The position numbers and the translations under genes were made by a program. From Lumbricus terrestris (taxonomy: Eukaryota; Annelida; Clitellata; Crassiclitellata; Lumbricidae): a stretch of 64,000 bases of DNA. This document shows, one piece after another, positions 57,071 to 64,000 of this stretch. The stretch covers positions 95,713,605-95,777,604 of the forward strand of contig OX457036.1 of NCBI GenBank assembly GCA_949752735.1, given 5' to 3'. Under the pieces are notes generated by a model. That model was not told the origin of the DNA, searched no databases, and worked only from the letters and a program-made list of their open reading frames with translations. Within the stretch, counting starts at the first letter, position 1. Each line of letters starts with the position of its first letter.

Positions 57071-58064
57071 GACAAATACTATCCGGGTTGCTTTTCGATG
57101 TTTATTGGGAATAATTCGCTTCATAAAGCATATAACTCGGTATGCAAAGAGTTATTGTATTATATGCACTTAAGTGAAATTGTGGTCTAGTGACTTTGCG
57201 AGTGTGCAAGTAAATTTGGAACAAAACGTGATTCTTATTAACGAAGCGGTGTTAAGTCAGTAGGAATTTTCTATTTTTAGAATGGAAAATCCGTGTTTTA
57301 AATTGGATCGCTTATTAAGGAACTTCATAAAAGAAACTAGGGTGTCTAACTATACAAATTTTACAATTTTAAAATGTTTTTCAAATACATCTGTCTAACT
57401 CCGTCACTGACTGCACTGTGCAGATGCCAGTCCCATGCCTGAGTAAAGAAGGAGGGCGTCGCTTTAGTGAGTTTCGTTACCACACAGTGACGCCAAACTG
57501 CAAATATTACCGTAGGCTTATAGGCTAATTATTATAATATTACATAATATCTGCAGATTCTGTGAATCGAAACAGCTGCCACTAACTAATCACCTTGATC
57601 ATCCATCATCAAAACAACTTAACCTCTCGATCGGTTCTTGTCCATCAACCCTTAAGCTAACTCTGGCAGTTATTTAATTCTGTTTACCACGTTGTGGTTG
57701 CTCTACTATTCATCCGTAGCAGTACCGGTACGTGTTGTCATTGAGGTTTCAGAAATAAACCCAGATTTTCTTCAAAAAAAACCCAGAAAAACCCAGACTA
57801 TTCATATAAGCTATTTTAGACCTCTTTTGTTCAAATTAAGTTGGTTTTTCGCTTGTTCGTATGAGGGTAAACAACATGTACGTCAAAAGAGTCGAATAAA
57901 GTGCCATTACAACTTTAGAAATATCAATTGTTAGAGTTGTCAGAGACTCGGCATCCATACTATGATACTAACAAAAAGCTTAGGCTAATCGATATATTCG
58001 TGTGCGTATGCGCAGCGGGTCGAGCCTACCAGAATTGTAAACACATAACGGGTGTAGGACATTA

Positions 58065-58135
58065 GCCCCCGGACAAAGCCCCCTCGGACATTAGCCCCCT
58101 CGGACATTAGCTCCCCTGGACAAAAGCCCAGATAA
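58065..58135 (+). repeat. Short minisatellite, CCCCTCGGACATTAG
   Basis: Three to four tandem copies of a 15-bp unit. Confidence 0.8.
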
Positions 58136-58666
58136 AAGAGAGAAATTAGCAAGAGGACTCAACACAGAGACAGCGCTGAAGACGCTATGGAAAAGTCATA
58201 ATATAAAAATGATTACCAAGATCAGACTCATGAAGGCTTTGGTATGGCCAGTGGCGACATATGGGTGTGAAAGTTGGACGATCAGAAAGAGAGAAGAAGA
58301 CAGAATAAATGCTTTTGAAATGAAATGCCTAAGAAAGATCTTGAGAGTGCAATGGACAGAGAAAAGAACAAACGAATGGGTATTGGAGAAAACGGGAACA
58401 GAAAGAACCTTATTGAGCACGATAAAAAGAAGGAAACTCATTTACTTCGGTCATTTGATGAGGAAACAGGGGGGCTGCATAGAAAAGAAAATAATACAGG
58501 GTACAATTTCGGGAGCAAGGGCAAGGGGAAGACCGAGGATGGGATGGATCGCCAATATCATCACGTGGATGCAACTACCATGCGAGAGGATACTGAAGGA
58601 GACGGAGGACAGGAAAAAGTGGCGAAAGCATGTCCATGAAGCGACCAACCCTCGAATCGAGTAATT
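58136..58666 (+). pseudogene. LINE ORF2 C-terminal fragment
   Basis: The 151-codon frame from 58209 reads KIRLMKALVWPVATYGCESW, INAFEMKCLRKILRVQWTEK and GARARGRPRMGWI, a widespread C-terminal end of non-LTR reverse transcriptases, and stops at 58662-58664. The 5' part is missing, and an ATTGTAATTGTAATCG tail follows. Confidence 0.85.
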
Positions 58667-58675
58667 GTAATTGTA

Positions 58676-58745
58676 ATCGTACATTTATATAGCGCCACTT
58701 CAAGAGAACTCCTCAGAGGCGCTCCCGACCTGACACCTAACCACA
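58676..58745 (-). mobile_element. SINE/LINE tail
   Basis: ATTTATATAGCGCCACTTCA and CTCAGAGGCGCTCCCGAC on the minus strand. Confidence 0.75.
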
Positions 58746-58899
58746 GTTAGGTGTCAGGTGTACAAAGAGTGTAGTAGATACAAAATATCAACTCACCAAA
58801 ATAAACCCAGATTTTGCCAAAAAAACCAGAAACCCAGACGATGTCGAAAAAACCCAGATCTAGTGGAAAAATCCCAGCTGTGGCATCACTGATCCGTAG

Positions 58900-60540
58900 G
58901 CTTAAAACCATGGATCACAGGTTAGTTATATAGGCCTAATCTTCAGGAGTTTCGACAAAATTTTCGGAAACATTGCAACGCAATAAGATTACAATAATGT
59001 CTCGTTCTTGATAAATAAATAGACTAAAGATAGATGGATTTGTAATTATGTAATATTATTTATAAAGAACCCGCATTTTGTTTTCCGCAAGCAACTATAT
59101 ATACAAGCAGCCCGGATCATATTTGTCAACGAAAACGAGGCTGAGCCATCTAGCGTTGCTCTCTGACGTCATATGTCACGTGAACCAATGACAGACGTTT
59201 TCGGATAGTTTCTGTTGCCGGATAGTATCTCGCATGACACCGGCGCAGAGCTCTGGTCCCATAACACGTGCAAGAATGTGCTTGCCCATTTTATACACTG
59301 TCCGTCTTATTGATGCTTACATTTCTTCGCAATGGGCTTCTCTTCTGTTGAATAAGTAAATGGACAGATCTATTGAAAGACAAACACGACAGTTGCTTAA
59401 TTGTTGTTGTTGTCAACGACGTGTCATATTATGAAGAATGATTCTCGTCGTTCTCTTCCTTTCTCCTTTCTCCTTTCTCCTATCTCCAGGCTTGGAGCTA
59501 GTGGCATTGTCAAAGTACGAGCAGTGGCAGAGTTAAAATACGACAGTATCAACAGCAGTCCCTTGTAAACCATTGAATGCAGTAGATACACGTGTATAAA
59601 TAATTATATAAATGATATATATATATATATTATATATATATTTAATATACATGTATCCCATAATTGTAGGGTCCAATACGGACGCCATCACTTATAATTA
59701 ATATAAGCTTCACTTAGGCCTACTACATCTGATCAGTAAACTTTGTTTCATAAATCTCTCAAGTCTTTTTCTTTCGCCGTGGCTGGGCTGGGAGTGCCTC
59801 TGAGTAGGCGCCATATAAATTCATAATGAATGAGTGAACGAATGATCGAATAAATGAATGATTTTATTATAGGCCTACACGTAGCCTACAGCTCTTAATG
59901 GTCGGAGACATCTTTGGTAGGCCTATACTGCAGTGTATGGGGCTGAGCCATAGACTTTGAAGTCGTCTCACTCGTCTGTGACTGGGCAACATCAGTAATC
60001 TAAGAATAGGTATAGTATGTCAGTAATCATCTAATCACGTTCGAAGACGTCATTTTTGCGTTCTCACGCAGAGCTATATATTACAGCATATTGTTTGTCT
60101 TATTACGTCATCTGTCCGCTGATATGATGACGTTGTCGTCATGGTGCAACATTTTATCCATTTTATCACTTCGTGAAAAACATTAGAAGAAAGTCGATCT
60201 GCCTTCGAATGGACCCGATCGAATTTCAGGACGAGGGATGATTTTCACAAACAATAATCTTTAAATGAAGAAGAAATTTGAAGACAGTCGATGTTTGAAA
60301 TTCTCGATTGTCGACGTTTGAGACAACCGCAGCGAGTTCGAAAACAGCGCAAAGAACAGAATGCGTGCATATGATGCCTCACAGAAACGAAAATCCGAGT
60401 AAGACATTTCATGTTTCCCTTTGTATTAATCATTATTAAAATGCGGTAATACCACTAAGTTTAATAAGCTAGTTCACCCTTAGAACTTCCGGTGAGGCAT
60501 GACGGGAAAGGTCATAGGTCAACGTGAATAAACAAGTCGA
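58900..60540. other. Gene-free stretch with small repeats
   Basis: It contains an inverted copy (59203-59243) of 56971-57011, a TATA-rich tract at 59612-59660 and a plus-strand SINE/LINE tail at 59765-59825. No gene was recognised. Confidence 0.45.
59765..59825 (+). mobile_element. SINE/LINE tail
   Basis: GGCTGGGCTGGGAGTGCCTC then GAGTAGGCGCCATATAAATT. Confidence 0.65.
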
Positions 60541-62837
60541 AAATGGCTGGTCTTATCAACGAATCGTGACTTTATTCGTTGGAAAGTAGACGATTTGAAG
60601 AAATTTATAAAAGAAAGAGGCCACAAGACGACTTATCGAGTTAAACGTGAACTCGTTGCTGTGGCATTTGCGTTGTATCAGCAACAATTGCCAGTTTTTG
60701 CTTCGAACGTGGACAACTCGGAACAGGTCGATGTCGACACCAGACCCTCCTAAGGATTGAATGGAATGGTGTGACTTACACGTTACCCGATCCGAATCAT
60801 CTACAGGATGGATGGCTGCCCGAGTCCACAGGAGTTACGAACTAGTCTTCTTGCAGCTACGTTAACATATCTGCGTATCTCGTCGATCATGACCAACGAG
60901 CACTGCTATCCAGACTAGCCAATGATTACAAAGAAGGTTGGTATTTGATTAATTTCAAATATACTACTATTATCACGACGAAGAACGGCGGCCGATTTTG
61001 TTTTACTGTAGGCCGTCCTGTGCGTTTAGACATTGCAACATTTATATCTGGCTAGTAAAACATTCAAGGATATGTGATATTAAATTTCCCGAGCCCAGTT
61101 ATCTCAAAATCTGTGCAGGGTGGATAGAAGTTGGCAACTGAAACATGTTGTGGCACATCCGAATAACATGTCGGGCCGTATTGACCCATATGCATGCATG
61201 ACAAGGCCATAGCGAGGGTTTTGTTTCAGGGGTGTTTACTCAATCTTGAGCAAGCCGACAAGCAATCGAATCAACCGATTCCAATTTTTTCCTCACTACA
61301 TGTCAACATTTAGGATGTAGTTAATCTATGCCTGTGGACTTGTCTGCATCTTTTGACTTTTTCAGTTATTTCATCACATAAATGCTCTAATTTCCTTTAG
61401 TCAGCATTAGCTTTGTTAATCTTCATACACCACTGTCAACATTTTTTGTTTGAGTTCAAGAACGTTCTCAAATCTTCCAATGTAAACACTCTGCTGAAAT
61501 TATTCAGAACTTCAGCAGCTTACACATCTTTATCATGATTAGATTATCGTCGTGATTTATTCTATTGTAAAATTTAACATAGAAATAAGTGCTTCAAAAT
61601 TAAATCCTCTTAGTATAGTTCTTACATTTTGTGTTAGTAAATTCATTACTTAATTTTTACACTTTTTAATTGGGAGGGGTGTTCAGGCATCCTCCTAAAT
61701 ACAACCTTGATGCATCATAAACAATTTTTTACACATGCATACATATATAACTGATCTTTTCACCAGATTTAACTGATGCTGAGTTTTAGAAAAGTAACAG
61801 ATAAGTGTAAGATGAATATAATGTACTGAAATGTCTTCCACATATTTTTTTACAGGAAAGGCATTCAGCTATTGCGCATTCCAACAGGCCTGGATCAAGG
61901 AGCTGTGGTACAACGGCTTATCGGATGAAAGCCCTTTCTGCTTCTCGAAGTCTGAATGCATGCCATCATAAAGGATTCGAGAAATTGCTCACAAGCCTTG
62001 TCGATCATCGAGGAGAAGACTGACGCTGTGAAAAGTGCCAGTTGCTCCTGTTTTTCAGGGTAGGACATTTATGTGTGGATGACATTTATGTGTGGATTTC
62101 TGGAAAACACATTTAAATGTGTCATTTATATGAAACCTAAGATGTTGCAGTTTTTCCCAACTCAGTTGGACCTGTATGAGTGCTTGTGGCATTCCCCCTT
62201 TCATGTTTACAGAGACAAAGGCCAAATGCTTTATCAGGCCGGGTCCCTGAGTGTTGCAACATTAGTTATTCCTTCTGGCATGTTACAAGGGAAGTAAAAT
62301 TAACAAATTAATTAAATGTCATATATTAAAAATATATGAAATATTTGATTGCCCAATTTTTTGTGTTCAACCAATTATAAAAGTTGAATATCTTAATATA
62401 ACTTGGCATAAAATAAGTTGGATGTGGGTAGGGATGGAACCACCTGCATATTGGTGAATAGGCGCAGGGTGCAGTAAGAATGTCATTATGCAATGCCGAC
62501 CTTAGAAATAGGCAAAGTAGGCAGTTGCCTAGGGCATCACAGTCTTGTGAGGGCGCCGTGGCACTGGCGATTTTTATTTTTAAATTCAAGACTTTCAAAA
62601 GAGTTTAAAACAATTATTGATTTAATTGCGCCTGTTCAGGCAGGCCTAAATTCAATTTCAAACACTGCATAAATTTTATATCGACTAATAAAATTCAATT
62701 TTTAATGGCATTCCATACTCTGTGCTTTGTAGTCTATGACTATAATTATATAGACCTATGGGCTTATACTGATATAATGACATCTTTTGACTGAAATTCA
62801 CTGAATACACCAACAACTGAAGAATTGTTGTTTGTTT

Positions 62838-63056
62838 GTATGTGCACTTGTTATAGCGCCACTTCACTATCTCCACTGAGAGGCGATCCTGATGACAGCG
62901 CGGACACTGCATCAGAGTTTCACGCCGAAGCACTGAGCAACTGTGAGCGAGGACTTGTCCAAGGTCCCTACCCGGGAACTTGAGGTGGATTCGAATCTGC
63001 AACCCTTCGGCTGCAAGGTGACGAACATACCCACTACACCACCGAGCCCCTCAATA
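62838..63056 (-). mobile_element. tRNA-derived SINE
   Basis: On the minus strand the head reads CTCGGTGGTGTAGTGGGTAT (box A-like TGGTGTAGTGGG) and GGTTGCAGATTCGAATCC (box B-like), so RNA polymerase III promoter boxes are recognisable. The 3' end is GAGTGGAGA then GTGGCGCTATAAC, the tail shared with the LINE copies. Confidence 0.85.
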
Positions 63057-63153
63057 ACACTGTTATTGATAGTCGTGTCTTATTGTTGAATGCTTGGGTT
63101 TGAATCTTTTGATCTTAAAAATTTAATTAATATGCATTTTTTTAAACTATTTC

Positions 63154-63365
63154 AGTCAGTGTGGCAACTGGTGAAAGAAGCTTTTCAAAGTTGAAACTAA
63201 TAAAAAAAATGCCTTCGGGCTTCTATGAAACAGAAGAGACTTACTGCCTTAGCTACGCTGTCTATCGAGAAAGATGTTGTCCAAACATTACATTATGCAG
63301 ATATTAAAAGCACATTTGCACATAATACTGCAAGAGCAGTACTTATTGTTAAAGTAAAACAATAG
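63154..63365 (+). pseudogene. hAT transposase C-terminal dimerisation domain, frameshifted
   Basis: The hAT dimerisation region holds transposase subunits together. The frame from about 63154 reads SVATGERSFSKLKLIKK; after a 1-nt slip at the A run near 63205 it continues as LRASMKQKRLTALATLSIEK and DVVQTLHYADIKSTF, ending TAG at 63363-63365. These match the usual ATGERSFS.LK..K..LR..M...RL..L..LSIE signature. An acceptor-like TTTCAG precedes it. The catalytic and zinc-finger parts are missing. Confidence 0.85.
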
Positions 63366-64000
63366 ACTCTTATCAATAAACTGAAACCTCAAGGAGATAA
63401 ACTGCAAGCCGAAAGATTTCTGTAATCAGCGCAGCAAATAATAAGAAAATGTCTTTTCCGGTAATTCATTTTTTTTAAAATTCTACCTTTTTACCTTTTT
63501 ATATTTTAGGAAATTCAAAGTGTCCAGGGCTAAGTGTACTAATGAAAAAGCTTAATAATAAAAAAATAGCTCAGTTATGCACAATGTTCTGGCTGTTTTC
63601 TGAATCGCTACTCATTTGGTTGTCGTGGGATTGACCGTGGAGTGGGGTCAAAGGGCGCCAAATGTTTGAATTGCCTAAGGCGCCATTTGGACCAAGGCCG
63701 GCCCTGTCATTATGATTTCTTGTTTGCTTACCATTTTTTAAAAATTGTTGTGTAAATGAATTTGCTATTTTGGTTTCACTTTAGACTTGGATCGACATGC
63801 AATCACGTTGGAGCCCTCCTCTTCAAACTGGGTTAAGCATGGCTGACATCAAAGAAGCCATGCACTTCTACAACCAACCAATTGGCTGGCACCATCCGTC
63901 AAAAGTGTAGAACCTGTTGCAGCAAAAGACATAAAGCATTAAGTGCACCTGCACTCTACAATCCTGTATTAATTCGCACTAGTGAATGTGTCAATGAATT

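Larger units (their letters stand above)
57720..58891. mobile_element. hAT-like element, second copy of the 9,360-11,771 family, inverted
   Basis: It is flanked by an exact 8-bp duplication ATCCGTAG (57712-57719, 58892-58899). The right end GTGGCATCACTG and left-end region GTTGTCATTGAGGTTTC are the complements of the first copy's two ends. A LINE fragment and a SINE tail occupy the middle. Confidence 0.85.
62491..63706 (+). mobile_element. hAT element fragment with transposase C-terminus
   Basis: Exact 8-bp duplication TCATTATG (62483-62490, 63707-63714). Left end CAATGCCGACCTTAG and right end CCAAGGCCGGCCCTG are inverted, as are GCCTAGGGC and GCCTAAGGC further in. It sits in the second intron of the SAP/SWIM relic, on the same strand, and carries a nested SINE. 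Confidence 0.9.
60544..64000 (+). pseudogene. SAP/SWIM zinc-finger protein relic (YqaJ-family-like), three exons
   Basis: Invertebrate genomes carry many genes with an N-terminal SAP-like motif, a SWIM finger and often a YqaJ-type nuclease; their role is unknown and some behave like mobile elements. Exon 1 (60544-60936) starts MAGLINES and, after a 1-nt frameshift, gives RWKVDDLKKFIKERGHKTTY (SAP-like). After another frame change and a stop it gives EWNGVTYTLPDPNHLQDGWL and SAYLVDHDQRALLSRLANDY. Exon 2 (61856-62059) gives GKAFSYCAFQQAWIKELWYN, then a frame change and KSASCSCFSG. Exon 3 (from 63785) gives STCNHVGALLFKL, completing the SWIM C-x-C...C-x-H motif, then a frameshift and VEPVAAKDIK. 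Splice sites (GAAG/GTTGGT, TTTTACAG, CAGG/GTAGGA, CACTTTAG) and phases are still intact. The many frameshifts make it a pseudogene. It runs off the window and the nuclease domain, if any, is outside. Confidence 0.75.

Noticed and set aside
56617..57415. Possible TIR element with CAGTCAATGCCGTAAC and GTCACTGACTG ends
   Set aside because: The ends match only moderately and no target duplication is visible.

Overview
The window reads as nuclear DNA of a ciliated invertebrate animal. It has spliced genes with GT-AG introns, class C GPCRs, a C2H2 zinc-finger gene, a Ty3/gypsy retrotransposon, LINE and SINE fragments, very many TIR elements with 8-bp target duplications, long tetranucleotide microsatellites, and a strongly over-represented palindrome TAGGCCTA. 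A marine deuterostome, perhaps an echinoderm, is my guess from overall texture. The sequence does not prove it.

Layout. (1) 1-3,901, minus: the first four coding exons of a CPLANE1-like ciliary gene; exon 4 begins inside a nine-copy tandem array that multiplies its own 3' splice site. (2) 4.3-13.1 kb: simple repeats and TIR elements, including a four-element nest (5,926-7,789) and a hAT-like element (9,360-11,771) that carries SINE and LINE insertions. (3) 13.3-24.3 kb, plus: a decayed C2H2 zinc-finger gene split by a complete gypsy element (14,390-23,966; LTRs of 1,449 bp; single 2,031-aa gag-pol frame). (4) 26.1-28.7 kb: hAT-type MITEs, one holding a 12-copy satellite with higher-order structure. 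(5) 29.2-32.6 and 39.1-42.5 kb, minus: two paralogous, apparently intact two-exon class C GPCR genes. Between them lies a 2.3-kb TIR element (34,461-36,781) built of satellite DNA with repeated TGACGTCA sites. (6) 43.9-49 kb: microsatellites, LINE debris, a secreted PAN-Ig gene (minus) and a mariner relic in its intron. (7) 49-60 kb: MITEs, microsatellites and a second copy of the element seen at 9.4 kb. (8) 60.5 kb to the end, plus: a frameshifted SAP/SWIM-domain gene relic; its last visible intron holds a hAT fragment that in turn holds a tRNA-derived SINE.

The genes show no functional linkage to each other apart from the GPCR pair. The main story is transposon biology: eight TIR elements or nests have exact 8-bp target duplications (5,926 nest; 26,246; 27,286; 34,461 with its nested 35,399 MITE; 38,559; 52,363; 53,354; 57,720; 62,491), others have 7/8 matches, and several contain tandem repeats. 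All calls come from reading the sequence; no database search was possible, and family names rest on recognised motifs.
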